Positions 11,735 to 24,200 of a DNA stretch of 64,000 nucleotides are shown here, piece after piece. Every line of letters begins with the position of its first letter. Position 1 is the first letter of the stretch. Below the pieces are notes generated by a model. The model made no database searches. It saw nothing but the letters and a program-made list of their open reading frames with translations, and was not told the DNA's origin. The DNA lies in the NCBI GenBank assembly GCA_021464415.1, contig CM038471.1:9575386-9639385 (forward strand), in the 5' to 3' direction. The position numbers and the translations under genes are program-made. The DNA is from Lonicera japonica (lineage: Eukaryota > Streptophyta > Magnoliopsida > Dipsacales > Caprifoliaceae).

Positions 11735-11940
11735 AGATCATTCCACAAATTTAGTGGAGATGAACTATAGTTTGAATTTTGTAGAGATGATCTATAGATT
11801 GAAATTTTTTAAGAAATTTAGTGGAGGTGATCTAATCACTATATCTCATTTCTACAAATTTCGTAAAAAGATCCATCTATTTATTGCTTAAAATGGAAAT
11901 TTCTTCTTTTTATTAAAGTGACGAGTCCTTCTCCATGGTC
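11735..11940. mobile_element. Short inverted-repeat element, partial copy
   Basis: It carries AAATTTAGTGGAGATGA, a GAGATGATCTATAG block, and GGAAATTTCTTCTTTTTATT at its right edge. The full versions are at about 14040-14400 and 29921-30254. The left end is missing. Confidence 0.5.
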
Positions 11941-11949
11941 TAGCTCTCT

Positions 11950-12802
11950 CTCTCTCTCTATATATATAACACATGTAATGAAGCAGCTAGCGAGCAAAAC
12001 TCCCACCTTCAACTAATTATTTGAAGCTTTCCTCCCCAGCTGTATACAAACAAACAAACCAATCATAAGAAATTGGATTTGAATCCATCCATGATTTTAA
12101 ACACTAAACAAAACATTATTTATAAATAAAATATTGAATACATACATACATACAAACATCCATAGAATAAAAGACTGCATACATAAATACATACATACAT
12201 ACATACATGAATACAGAAAATGAGATGATGATCTGTGTGCTTAGTGAAGACTGATCGAAGAAGAGCTAATTTGTATGCTGATTAATTGACTGAGTCAATG
12301 ATTGAAGACTGAAAGAAGAGGGAAACGCAATACAGTAATATATTCAATTATATAAACTTTGCCTTTCGATCATCAAAAAAAATAAACTTTCCCTTTCGCC
12401 GGAAAAAATAAAGTAAAATAGAAAGCACACCGAAACAACCTACTGGACATAAAAAAAAAAAGTTGGTTTTAATCCACTTGGCTCTTCTTTATTACAATAT
12501 GCGTCTATTTTTTTATCAATTAAGTCTAAGTGCTTAATTGATAAATTATGCAGCATTACAATGGGCCAAGTCATTCCCTTTTTTAATTATAAACTTCCCT
12601 TTTCATTGGAAACAAATTAAATAAAATATCTAATAGTCACATTAATATTCATATTTAAATTCAAATATAAATATAATTGTTTAAATATTACAAGAAAGCC
12701 TTTGGTCAAATCCGGAAGCCTTGATAAACTGAGGCCTTGATTGGATAAATGTCCCATCACTACCGTAAAATATCTAATACTAAAATTAATATTCAAATCC
12801 AC
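11950..12802. repeat. Module M, copy 3
   Basis: It contains AATTATTTGAAGCTTTCCTC, TACATACATACATACAT runs, GAGATGATGATCTGTGTGC, AACTTTCCCTTTCGCC, AATCCACTTGGCTCTTC and TGTCCCATCACTACCGTAAA in module order. The 12620-12790 part matches 15070-15235. Confidence 0.6.
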
Positions 12803-13260
12803 AAGGGGTAAATGATGGCGCTCGGTTTTAACTCGAGTAAATTATTAACCACCAGGAACATAAAATCAAAGACATAAATAACAATTTTTTGTTTTGTGAA
12901 GAAAAGGAAAACAAATTTCAGTCCTACAACACACGCAGATACATAAGAATTGCATATTACAATTGCATAGACAGGAACAAAATACTAAAAAGCAATTGCA
13001 TAGAAGATAACAAAGATTAAATACTAAACTATTCTTATTTTAAAAAGAGAAAAAGAAAGATAAGACACCAAATTGAGCCATTAGGGGGCAAATCCCTGAC
13101 TAGAATCTAGTCCTCGAAACATTAAAATCGAATCATAGGTATTTATTTAGACACGACTACTATTCAGCGGATTATATATACAAGTATTAAATCCAATCCT
13201 GTCAAATACAAAAAAGCTGATATATATATACATATAACTAAAAAATGTAATGAAGTAGAA
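12803..13260. repeat. Gene-less copy of the TNL 5' flank
   Basis: Blocks at 12803-13010 (TTTTTTGTTTTGTGAAGAAA, then TTTCAGTCCTACAACACAC) match 25548-25710. Blocks at 13045-13260 (AGATAAGACACCAAATTGAG, TAGAATCTAGTCC) match 26510-26720. The ~800 bases between them in the TNL flank are absent here. No TIR or NB-ARC coding sequence is attached to this copy. Confidence 0.7.
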
Positions 13261-13261
13261 C

Positions 13262-13940
13262 CAAATTATTAAATATATTTTAAAGTATTATCAAGAAATT
13301 TATCAGAAGTTTTTGCCATCTAATTACTAAAGGTTTATTGTTCTTTTTTTTAACTACCAGTGTGAATTACACATAAACCAACTTAATTTCACTCAGAATG
13401 GTCAAATCAACCCTGCATTATAAGAGTTTGAATTTTGCTAAAAGTACTTGTTAAGTGTCGTTGTCTAATACGGTTAAGAGTGTTCGTGTTTCCTAAATAT
13501 TGGTCTAAGTGAATTGGATAGATCCAAACTATGTACATGTAAATATGACTTTCGTACATGTTGTGACGAAGTTTCTTGATGAACAATTTTTTTATTTTTG
13601 TTTAAATTCCAATGGAATTGTGCAATAGTTTCTTTATTTTTAAAAATTAAAATCATAAAATCAAAATTAATAATTTTATATGCAATACGGTTGTTGTTTG
13701 GTAGGTCCTGATTCATATTTTTCAATAATATTATTTTTATTAAAAAAATCATAAAATAAAAGTTAAAAATAATTAAAAAATTGAAAAAAGAAAAACACAT
13801 GAATAAAATAATGATGCAGTATTAAAATATTGTCTAAGAGACCCTTTAAAAATAGAGGGTTGCGTTCACAATGTCTATTCCCATTTTTGCTAAATAAGCT
13901 TAATGGTTATTATTGCATTGAAGAAAAATTATTTGTCTTA
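13262..13940. repeat. Module N, copy 3
   Basis: It begins TTAAATATATTTTAAAG and continues through GTGTTTCCTAAATATTGGTC, the CTTGATGAACAATTTTTTT block and AAATATTGTCTAAGAGACC. It follows directly on the TNL-flank copy at 12803-13260. Confidence 0.6.
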
Positions 13941-14002
13941 ATCTATATACAAGTATAAAATCAAATCCTGTCATGAACGCACTCCTCAAAAAAAAAAGAA
14001 AA

Positions 14003-14033
<31 letters not shown>

Positions 14034-14039
14034 ACAACA

Positions 14040-14400
14040 TGAATGGATTACCATTTAGAGGGGTAAATAGACGGATTTTTTTAAATTTTTTATGAAAATT
14101 TGTGGAGATAATCTATATGATAAATACACTCATATTTAACAAATTTCATTAAAAATATTCATAATAAATTTCAACCTAGAAGTGGGTGACTGATCATCAC
14201 TACATAGATCATTCCACAAATTTAGTGGAGATGATCTATAGGTTGAATTTTGTAGCGATAAACCATAGGTTGAATTTTTTTAAGAAATTTAGTGGAGGCG
14301 ATCTAATCACTATATCTCATTTCTACAAATTTCGTAAAAAGATTCGTCTATTTATTGCTCAAAATGGGAATTTCTTCTTTTTATTAAAGTGACGAGTCGT
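14040..14400. mobile_element. Short inverted-repeat element (MITE-like)
   Basis: The left side has CCATTTAGAGGGGTAAATAGA and the right side, read inverted, has CCCATTTTGAGCAATAAATAG; the adjoining AAATTTGTGGAGAT blocks are also inverted. Its length is about 360 bp and there is no coding capacity. It lies between module N copy 3 and module M, the same position as the copies at 11735 and 29921. The exact ends are uncertain. Confidence 0.55.
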
Positions 14401-14439
14401 TCTTCATAGTCTAGCGAGCGCTTTCTCTCTCTCTATATA

Positions 14440-15245
14440 TATATATAACACATGTAATGAAGCAAGTGAGCAAAACTCCCATCTTCAACTAATTATTTGA
14501 AGCTTTCCTCCCCTGCTGTATAGAAGCAAACAAACCATAAGAAATTGAATGTGAATCAAGGACTGAATCCATCCATGATTTCAAACACTAAACAGAACAT
14601 TATTTTTAAATAAATAAATAAAAGACCGCATACATACATAAACACATAGAATGAGATGATGATCTGTGTGCTTAGTGAAGACTGATTGAAGAAGTGATAA
14701 ATTAAAGCAACGATTGAAATTAAGCAAGCTACTTTGAGCGCTGATTAATTGACTGAGTCAAAGATTGAAGACTGAAAGAAGAGGGAAACGGAATACACTG
14801 ATATATTCAACTATATAAACTTTCCCTTTCGCTGGAAAAAATAAAATAAAATGGAAAGCACGTCGAAACAACCTACAAAAACAAGTGGGAAATAAAAAAA
14901 AAAGTTGTTTTTAATCCACTTGACTCTTCTTTATTACAATTTGCATCTATTTTTTATGAATTAAGTCTAAATCAAGTGCTTAGTTGATACAGCATTATAA
15001 GGGGTCAAGTCATTTCCCTTTTTAATTATAAACTTTCCCTTTCGCTCAAAAATAAAATAAAATATCTAATGGTCACAATAATATTCAAATTCAAATTCAA
15101 ATCTAAATAATTGCTTAAATATTACAAGAAAGCTTTTATTCAAATCCCGAAGCCTTCATAGACTTTGAGGCCTTGATTGGATAAATGTCCCATCACTACC
15201 GTAAAATATCTAATACTCAAATTATTATTCAAATCCAAATATAAT
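14440..15245. repeat. Module M, copy 5
   Basis: It carries TGAAGCTTTCCTCCCC, GAATGAGATGATGATCTGTG, ATATAAACTTTCCCTTTCGC and TGTCCCATCACTACCGTAAA in the usual order. The rest, to 15569, is AT-rich DNA with two short AAACTTTCC-type echoes. Confidence 0.6.
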
Positions 15246-15569
15246 TGCTTAAACTTTCCCTATTCCGTGAAACAATAAGAAAAAAATGAGGGGAATCATT
15301 GATGAATTTTTAACTGAAATGTCCCAATATACATAATGGTTATATAATTGTTTAAACTTTCCTTTTTCCGCTAAACAACATACACCATTCCGCGAAAGAC
15401 AAGAAGAGAAAAAACTAACGAAAATAATTGATGAATTTTTAGCCCAAAAGTCCTAATATATAGAACAGTTCCTATATAGAATTGCCATATAAGAAATGTT
15501 TTGTATAGATATAAAATCCAATCATGTCAATCTGTCATGAACACAAACCTCAAAAAAACAAATATATAT

Positions 15570-16062
15570 TTATATAACAAATGTAGTGAAGTTGACAGCC
15601 AACCAAATTACCAACTTCAAATAATTGTTTGAAGCAAGTGCAACCTCTTTGAAGCTTTCCTCCCCTGTACACAAACAAACAGACCATCAGAAATTTGGGA
15701 ATCTATCAGAATTGGTACAACTTTTGACAATTCTTCGGATTTGTATCCATCCATCATTTTAAACACTAAACAAATAAATAATTAGATAAATAAAAGACTG
15801 CATACATACAATGAAATTTAGAGAGAAAAGGGGGGTAAAATCATGTTTACTGGAGAAAAATAAAGTCCTATTATTTACAATGCCCACAATTCAAGGGTAG
15901 TTTATATGTTCCGTATTTTTATTTTTTGCCATCTTCACTAGATTTTTTTTTAATTTTTTTTTCCAGAAAAAAACAAAAAATTAGTGTCATTGTTGGGTTA
16001 CATTGTCCATATGTTTCAGTATTAAATAGTTACAAAATTTATGCCACAGTGCCATCGGCTTG
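15570..16062. repeat. Module M, copy 6 (next to the TNL 3' side)
   Basis: It is nearly identical by eye to 7660-8085, including GTGAAGTTGACAGC, ACCTCTTTGAAGCTTTCCTC, AAATCATGTTTA and TTGGGTTACATTGTCCATAT. It is the last module before the TNL 3' flank. Confidence 0.7.
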
Positions 16063-16940
16063 GATCACCTAAGCAAGGTCGTCGTAAATGCGCGTTGCAT
16101 GTCTACTACACCTAATATTATATCCTTTTAGTTTGTTTGTATTATGAATATATTATATACCATAGGCATCCATCTACATTGGATTTTCAACTGTATACTA
16201 AGTTTGAACAGCCCTATAATTTAGAAGCAATTAAATGCCGATGTCAATAATGTTCTTCATCTGTTGAGGATAAAATATTTTTATTTTGATGGATTCATTA
16301 TGTTTTCAGCCTTCTTTGTGAAACAATGGTGGGTTGCTTGGGTTATAGATAATTAAGAAATCTATAGGACATGTTTCTTCTGAAAATGTACCAAAGAAAA
16401 AATTATACACAAAGCTTATAATGGGAAACACGTATATATGTAAGGGTGTGTAAGGAACATGTATATACAATTATCGCCAAGAGACCATAAGAATGTACCC
16501 CGTCCATCAAATTAAGAGTTCCACTTCTCCTTTGGGACATCTAAAATCTGGTGGACGTTGATCATTTCCTTTGTCACCCGTAATTAATTTATTATGCTTA
16601 ATGCTGAATTAGTTTCTATCTTTGCAGCAATTTTGAATGCCTTGGCAATAAAACACGTGCAATTTTTGATTCTATATATTTTCCTCACGAGAGAATCATG
16701 TGTAAATCGAAGTTGGCTTTCTAAAATTCCTTAAAGTTCTTGCCCTTAATGCTTAAAATTTAAGAAGTTGTTAGACTTATGTACTTTACATTCTTTACAT
16801 TAAACTCTTTTGGGGGCGTAACATTAATGTCATAGTCTTGCAACTTAATAGAGGGTATATGTTCAATTGATAGTCTTACAGATTTCAATGTTTCAAATGA
16901 AATGGTTGAGTCCTTCCACTGATTGCCTTAATTTGGTATG
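16063..16940. other. Non-coding, TNL 3' side
   Basis: No gene or repeat boundary was recognised. It does not match the other modules by eye. Confidence 0.4.
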
Positions 16941-17360
16941 GGGCAATTAGTAACACGTGAGTGTTGTAGCTCTATAAAATTTTCTTTATTTATCATCACA
17001 TTTGTTATATGCGAGTCTATTTTGAAGTAAAATTTTACTTTGGTACACGATGCATCAATTCACCTACATAAAACTATAAAGTTCTTAAATAGTTGCAATA
17101 TAATGTGGTCCAAAGTGTAGTCCAATAACCAAACCTTTCAAATGAAGGGTTAGCTAGTTGCAATATAAAATTTTATTTATTCATTTATTTATCATCGCTT
17201 TGCTACATACGAGTCTATTTTGAAGTAAAATTTTACTTTGGTACACGATGCATCAATACATCTACCGACCTACATAAAACTATAAAGTTATTAAATAGTT
17301 GCAATGTTGTCCAAAGTGTAGCCCATTAACCAAACCCTTAAAATGAAGGGTTAGCTAGTT
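16941..17360. repeat. Two-copy tandem duplication, ~200 bp unit
   Basis: Blocks at about 16988-17167 and 17189-17360 share GAGTCTATTTTGAAGTAAAA, TTTGGTACACGATGCATCAA and ATGAAGGGTTAGCTAGTT. They lie 330-700 bases past the TNL stop codon and do not code. Confidence 0.85.
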
Positions 17361-17689
17361 TTTTCACCCATGTGGTCCAAAAGTGGATATTTGTCAACCA
17401 ACTAAGCCTACTACTAGTCTACTACCTACCAAAGTGAATGTCCATTAACTAACTATTGGTGACAAGTTCTTGTATTTGACTCGAGTTTATTTTCTAAATG
17501 AATTGCCACTTGAAATTGTTTCCAAGTAAGCCTACTCCCACCATAGCGGATACTGGGTCAGTGCCATAACAAAGTGTCCCGTGAATTAGGTAATATCAAG
17601 ATGGAGTGGTTGTGGTTGGTGAAAAATGAAATTCATATTTTGGAGCACTAATATACTAAATAAATAAATTATATATAGGATCCCGTCCG
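17361..17689. other. TNL 3' flank
   Basis: It is likely to include the transcript end of the minus-strand TNL gene. AT-rich sequence at 17640-17680 follows the stop codon, but no canonical AATAAA was picked out. Confidence 0.35.
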
Positions 17690-18268
17690 TCATAGTGAAT
17701 AATAATAATCATCATCGTCGTCATCATCATTATCGTCAACATCATCCTTGAATACTAGACGTACCCCCCACTTTTTCACCACCACATTTGGGCTAAACGA
17801 TCTAATACCTACCTCAATTCCAACACACTCACTCAAATGGCAATGACGGCAGAAATGAGTCATGAAAGAAGGTATGAAGCCCAAAATCGTATGCTCCAAG
17901 CCAGTAATGTTGTATGTATTCTGAAGGTAAATTGGTACTTCTTGTTTTGAGCAGTGATGACCAAGCTCCGTGAACAATAACTTCACTACGAAGTTCTTAA
18001 TTGGGCCATCATGTTGCAGGCCTGACCAGAGTAAATCCTCATGATGGCTAAATTCTCCATCGAACTCAGCCAATTTACATGATTTGACTTTATTTACCAC
18101 TTCCAAAACGACAAAAAAGCCATACCACTTTAATATAAATTTCTGAAGAAACATCAACGAAACCGAATGCCCCGTAAAAGTGTGATTGCTGAACCAATCT
18201 GGAATGGCTCTTCCCGGAAGTATGATGTTTTCATGGGTAAGAATGAAGTGAGTCATGTTTCTCAGCAC
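17690..18268 (-). CDS. TNL exon 5: C-terminal jelly-roll (C-JID) domain and acidic tail
   Basis: It encodes residues 991-1182. LPGRAIPDWFSNHTFTGHSV starts the C-JID (post-LRR) domain, and VKKWGVRLVFKDD ends it. In the structurally known TNLs ROQ1 and RPP1 this domain helps bind the effector. After it comes a tail of Asp residues then Tyr-Tyr-Tyr-Ser-Leu-stop, encoded by an ATC/ATT-type trinucleotide repeat at 17692-17745. Confidence 0.85.
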   Translation of the reverse strand: MLRNMTHFILTHENIILPGRAIPDWFSNHTFTGHSVSLMFLQKFILKWYGFFVVLEVVNKVKSCKLAEFDGEFSHHEDLLWSGLQHDGPIKNFVVKLLFTELGHHCSKQEVPIYLQNTYNITGLEHTILGFIPSFMTHFCRHCHLSECVGIEVGIRSFSPNVVVKKWGVRLVFKDDVDDNDDDDDDDYYYSL

Positions 18269-21200
18269 CTACAAAGATAATACAGTAAAGCCGTTCAATT
18301 AGTCAAAACACTATATGCATATACATACATAGTCAGGCTCCGGAAATGATTTCATTCTTTTAACTAAAGAACGGACTTCTCCTTTTGAGAGAATAAATGA
18401 TTTAATTTTTTGATGAAATTTGGGGGACATGCTCTCCATAATGACTAGAAAACTCCACCAAATTTCATCAAAAAATTCAATTGAGAAGTGCGTGATCAAA
18501 AAATTTCATCATATGTATGTGTTTATATAAAAGTTAATAGAGAACCTCACGCTTTTGCCGCCACAACGTACTGGCTATAATCTCATTCTCTCTGTAATCA
18601 AGCAATTTCCTGCAATTTTGGAACCAAAAATACCATACTTTGCACATGGCAAATCGATCCGCAGAGATTCTCAATGATGCACAGTCATTTGCAGACAATA
18701 TCCTTATTCCCATCGGAAGCTCTGGCAAGTCTTGAAGCATTTCGCAACGATTCAACTCAAGTTCTGCAAGTTGAGAAAGTTGATTGAGGATTGGTAGATT
18801 TTCAAATTTGTTTCCTCCAAGATGCAACTCTTTCAAAGAGAACAATGACCCGAGACCACCAGGGCTCACTAACAAATTGCAATCAGTGAGATCTAGTTGT
18901 GTTAACGAAGTTAAACCCCAAATTGGAGGCAACACCAAACTCCTCTTGTTTTTTTGAAGTTTAATGAGTTGAAACAAAGACTGAAAAACTGAAGTCGGTG
19001 ATTGAGATGAGCTCTTGAGGCAGGATAAGACTTTGAGATTTTTCAAACATTGAATGGAGGGGGGTAGCTCTGTTACAGTAGTTCCATCCAAAAGAAGCTC
19101 CTCTATGCATTCTAAATTCCCCATCTCCTCTGGTAATTTTTCAACTTTCGAGCAGTCAGAGAGAACGAGTGATTTTAGATGTTTCAGTGTACAAAGGGTA
19201 CTTGGAAGAATCACAAGATTTTTGCAATGACGTAAATCTATCAAAACAAGGTTGCGGATGTAACCAATTGACGAGGGTAGCTCTTCTATAGCCGTTTCTT
19301 CCAAATATAGCTGCAATAATTTGTCCATATTTTCACGGATCTCTGGGAACTTTTGAAGTTTGACGCAGCCAGAAAGATCGAGAACCTCAAGAGATTCCCA
19401 GTGAATAGCTTCTGGAAGGCTTCTAAGTTTCTCACACCCAGCCAAATTTAAGCAAACAAGCCTTTTAAAGAATCCAATAGTAAGGTCAACCTTTAGCAAA
19501 CTCGTACACCCTTGAAGAATCAATTCCTCAAGATTACAAGCCTCTCCCAAGTGTGAAATCCAAACTAGGTTTCGCGAATAACTAAGGTTGACGTATTTAA
19601 GATTTTTTAGCAGCTTCTTCTTCTATTATATATGAACAACATAAAAGAAATTGAAAAAAAAAATATTAGTTGGGAGTAAAAAAATTAACAGGTTTTAATC
19701 AAGGTACGTAACCAAATTAACTAAACCAAGCAAATTGGATATGTTTTTCTCTTGTAACAAGTATTAATTATATCACCATATTCCTTTTTTTTTATTTTCT
19801 TTATTTTACGCTTGGTATGTAAAATAACATATTTTGTTTATCTTTTTTCATGCTCCTACAGCCTAAAATTAATTGAGAGCTTGGCTCTATCTTTCAACAA
19901 ATTATAAACTAAGAGAGTATGTACCAAATGACAAAATCTCATAAGAGAGTATGAGCTACACATATGGTGTAGAGTACTTCCGAAAAACCTCAAAAAATAG
20001 GATACGAAAATAATGTTTTATTTTTTAATCTTTTAAAACATGATAGCATTAGTAGTTAGTACTATGAAAGGCGGATTCAGTGGTGGGTTGACTAGGGCTG
20101 TAGCCTTGCACAATTTTTTTGTTGCACTGCTTATGGCATACTTATTTGACATTTCAGCCGATCATAACACTATCCATGTTCTTTATTAACATGTACTGTG
20201 TGGGTGGTTAAAAGTTAACTAACCCCAATTGTGTGAGCTCTTTGAGCTCACTGTGGGAGCTGATTTGCTTGTCCCCATATTTGGTATCATCGAGTGAGGT
20301 AGTATAGACTTGTGTTTTTGGTTGCACCACCCTGGCGCACTTGGGCTCGATTGCCAGGGGGATTTTGGTCATTGTTTGCTGCTATTATGGGTATAATTTA
20401 TGGTTGAATTGGTCACCTATCTGTTGGCTTCTAGTATGAATCATTTTTCTAGAAGATTGAAGATGATGACAAGGATGACAGAAAGCTGATGAAAACTAAA
20501 AATGCTGGAAAATAATTGTAAAGAGATAAAGTAAATTTGGTTATCAGAAAATGCAAATTATGATGGCTTTCAAAAGTTAACCAAGCCTCGTTTGAATGGA
20601 ATTAGCTTGGTATAATTATTTGACAACCATAAAATATGAATGAAAGAGATGAACAATATTAGCCAGCAATGTTATAATTAATAAAAGATAAAAGGAAGAC
20701 CAAATTTGATTATGGGTAGGTTCCTCACACAGCTTTAATTCCCAATCCGACAGTACATCCTCCCTCGTGTGTATGTTAAGTATATTACCTTGAAAGCTTA
20801 AAAAGGATGATACAATTGCAAGAGTTTAGGGTTTTCCTAGAGGAAGATGAAGAAGGAGATATGTGTGGGAGAGAGTGTAAAAGAAAAGAATTGAATGCCT
20901 AGTTGGGGGTTTTTCCCTTCCTAGTTATATGTGTATGATATGGTTACATTAGGGTGGCCGAGATATGAAAATAACTATATAGAGTAAACTTGGACATTAC
21001 TCCAAGAAACAGATGTCTCTAACCCTAGTCATATTTGTATAAGTAGTTTTCAATCACTTATCCTCTAGAGCTCAGCTATTCTTCTGCCTGTTGGCCAACC
21101 AGTATTGCTCATCATTGAGTTCATACACATTGGTCGGGTAACTAGGGTAGTCGTATAGTGATCAGCTTTTAAATGAAGATATCCTCCTCGGCTTGGCAAT

Positions 21201-24200
21201 TTCTCACCTACAATGGGCCCATTACTTGGACTTCTCAAAATGAGCCCAACCAAAAGACCATGTACAAATTTTACCTCCCACATATTGTATTTAGAAACTT
21301 ATTTTTCTCAAATTAATATATCACCTTCTTTTTTGAACATCTCAAATTAAAAGTCTCAATCTTTTGTGCCAAACATAATATAACTATACAAGTCAAAGTA
21401 AAAATCCTAATTTAAGACAAAAAGTATCAGTATTAGTCTAGTATATCACCCGTGGCCGCTTTAAACTTATATATATAATTTATATCTCATCCTTTTCCCC
21501 AAACTTATAAAGTTATACTCTGACTTTTAAAAGTTTTAAAATATAATATTTTGTTTATAATATGACAAAGTCAATACACTTATATACAACCAAGCTCCAA
21601 ACAGAGCTTCATTCTTTTAACTAAAGAACGGACTTCTTTTTTGAGGGGCTAAATGCTCAAGTTTTTAGTAAATTTTGGTGGGGGCGATCTCCATGATGAG
21701 TACAATAATTCCACCAAATTTCGTAAGAAAATTCAACTGGGAAGTGGGTCATCTAAAAGTCTAAATTTTAAATGGCCAGAAATTCACGTCAAATGGCTAG
21801 AAATTCACGTATATATATATATATATATCAATCCTTAGTTCACCTACTTCCCAATTAAATTTTTTGATGAAATTTGATAGAGTTGATCTACTCATCATAG
21901 AGATCATTCCCACCAAATTTCATCTAAAAACTCAACCATTTATTCCGTCAAAATAGGTAGTCCGTTGTTTAGTTGAAAGAAACCCTTTTTGAAGTGTATA
22001 AATATATATCTACTCTTTGTTGAATCTTAAAAATTTCAAATTGTTCCAATTGGATTGGTAAAACATAGTTTTTACTCTTTATCGTATAAAATATTTCTAA
22101 GATATTAGCTGCTGCAAATGTTAATTCTGCTAGGGTGTTAAAATTGTCACTCAAATAATTTGGTTATACGTCTGGGTTATATCCAAACCTACAAAAAGTT
22201 ATGTCTTTATAGCTGGGGTGGATGAGCATGTCAAGGCTGATATTTGGGATGGAGTAGACTTCAAAGTCTGCCTGTTAAACATTTAGGAGTTCCACTTATA
22301 TCTACTGGAGTGAAGCCTAGTGACTGTGATGACTTGGAAGAGAAGAATTTTGAGCAATATTAATTATGGAGAGTAATAAGGCAAATACAGCCAAACATAT
22401 CTGGATTTTGCTAGCAAGAAAGACATTTTATGGGTTAAGCGGTCTATGTTTGCGGACTTGTGTTTTCTCTATAAACTTCTTGGATAGGGACGAAAATAAT
22501 GAAGCCAAGGAATAGATTTAGTGATTTTATAATTGTATAAAATATAATGTGGACTATGGTGCATCTATATTTTCTATTGTTCAGATAGATTTGGTGATTA
22601 TTGTATTAATAAATATCTTGTAATTGTGTATTTTTGATCAAATGATATTCAAATTTCACCAAACAAAAATATAGTAAGCATTGTTATATTTTTCAATTCA
22701 TATTTTCACCTTATCATCTTTGGTTCTTTTCCCCAAAACAGGAAGTAGAATTTACGTAAGTCTCAACCCTTGAGAACTACTTAATACTTTTTTCTAGTTT
22801 TTCTAATTTAAATCGCCTTCTATTTTATTCATTCAGGTTTGTGATGTGCACAAAAAAACTAGCATAGTGTATTGTGTGACATAATTAATGTACCAAATTC
22901 TACTATAGTAAAAAAACCAATTTAATTCTTAACCATATATTGATTAGGTTAAAGTCATTGCATAAATATGTTTTTTTTTTTTAAAGTGCTGAAATTAAAA
23001 TGAATTTGCACTTAATTTGAAATAGAGATCAGAGGGATGGAATATATATATATATAATTGAAAATTTTACCGTTCTTCCCTCCCAAAGTTGTTTAAGCCT
23101 ACTGCAGCGTAGTCGAAGACCAACAAGCATGTCCGCTTCAAACGTCGTTGGCAGAGAATTTAAAGGATATTTGTCCCAATCAATCCACTGTAGCTCATTC
23201 GGAAGATAATCAGGACCTTTAGGAAAGCATGTGTTATGAATTTCCAGTAATCTTAGTTTGGCCATCTTTCTATAGGCTTCAGTCGCCATTTCAATAGTGT
23301 ATTCCCGTTCACAGGGTGGATGCAACAGTATGCCTTCAATGTTTTCCGTACCCTAACAACCATAAATAAACAAAATCCGGTATACATAATTAGTAACCTT
23401 ATAAACATATACATATAACTATTAATACATCCATTTAGTATTATATTTACTTCTTGTTAATTGCAATTCAAATGGAGGATCGATGATTATGTTTTAAAGA
23501 ACTACTCACCGTGCTTCTTGTTAAAACACGTTCAACATCGCTGGTTTTCCACAACCTACTATACTTCCCAGGCTCTCGTGGAAAATTCTGACAAACAATA
23601 CGCCGACCCATTTCTTGAATCAATTGATGCATACAAACCCAAACATCCGAGCAATATACCAAAGATTTATGAATGAGAATAGGTATTGAATGTTTCGGGT
23701 AAAAATCGAAACTATCAAGTATTCTTGTTACATGTTCTTTCTGCCTATGTTCGAAGAAACATGCAATATCTAGGAAGGTATTTTGCACCCTTTCTTCTAA
23801 ACCATCAAAACCTATTTTTAGTTTTTTAAGAATATCTCCATCCAAGCCTACTTGCCTAAGTTTTCGCAATGAATCTTTCCAGAAATCCAAATCTTCACCG
23901 CGTAGTGCGGACCCCAAGACTTTAAGAGCTAAAGGAAGGCGGCCACAATACTCTATAACTTGAACTGAGAGCTCATCGAAATCTTTTGCAGGACACAAAT
24001 CATTAAAGGCCCTCCAACGGAATAGCTTAGTAGCTTCAACACAATCTAATAAACTAGCGTCATATATTTGGACCTCAATAAGATCATCAAGCAGTTTCCT
24101 ATCCCTAGTTGTTATTATAATTTTACTCCCCTGACCAAACCACTCATGACTTCCAGCTAATGCTTCTAATTGCTCTGAACTATCAACATTGTCAAGGACA

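Larger units (their letters stand above)
19623..23070 (-). other. TNL intron 3, 3.4 kb, filled with mobile-element debris
   Basis: This intron is far longer than the other three (231, 157 and 277 bp). It holds an LTR-like fragment (~20690-21060), a complete MITE (21612-21981) and a LINE fragment (~22230-22500). The remainder is AT-rich with no recognised gene. Splice sites are ACG|GTAAAA and AATAG|AAG. Confidence 0.75.

Noticed and set aside
16063..17690. A possible second TNL 3' exon downstream of the gene
   Set aside because: No LRR or C-JID peptide was found in any frame; the repeats there are non-coding.
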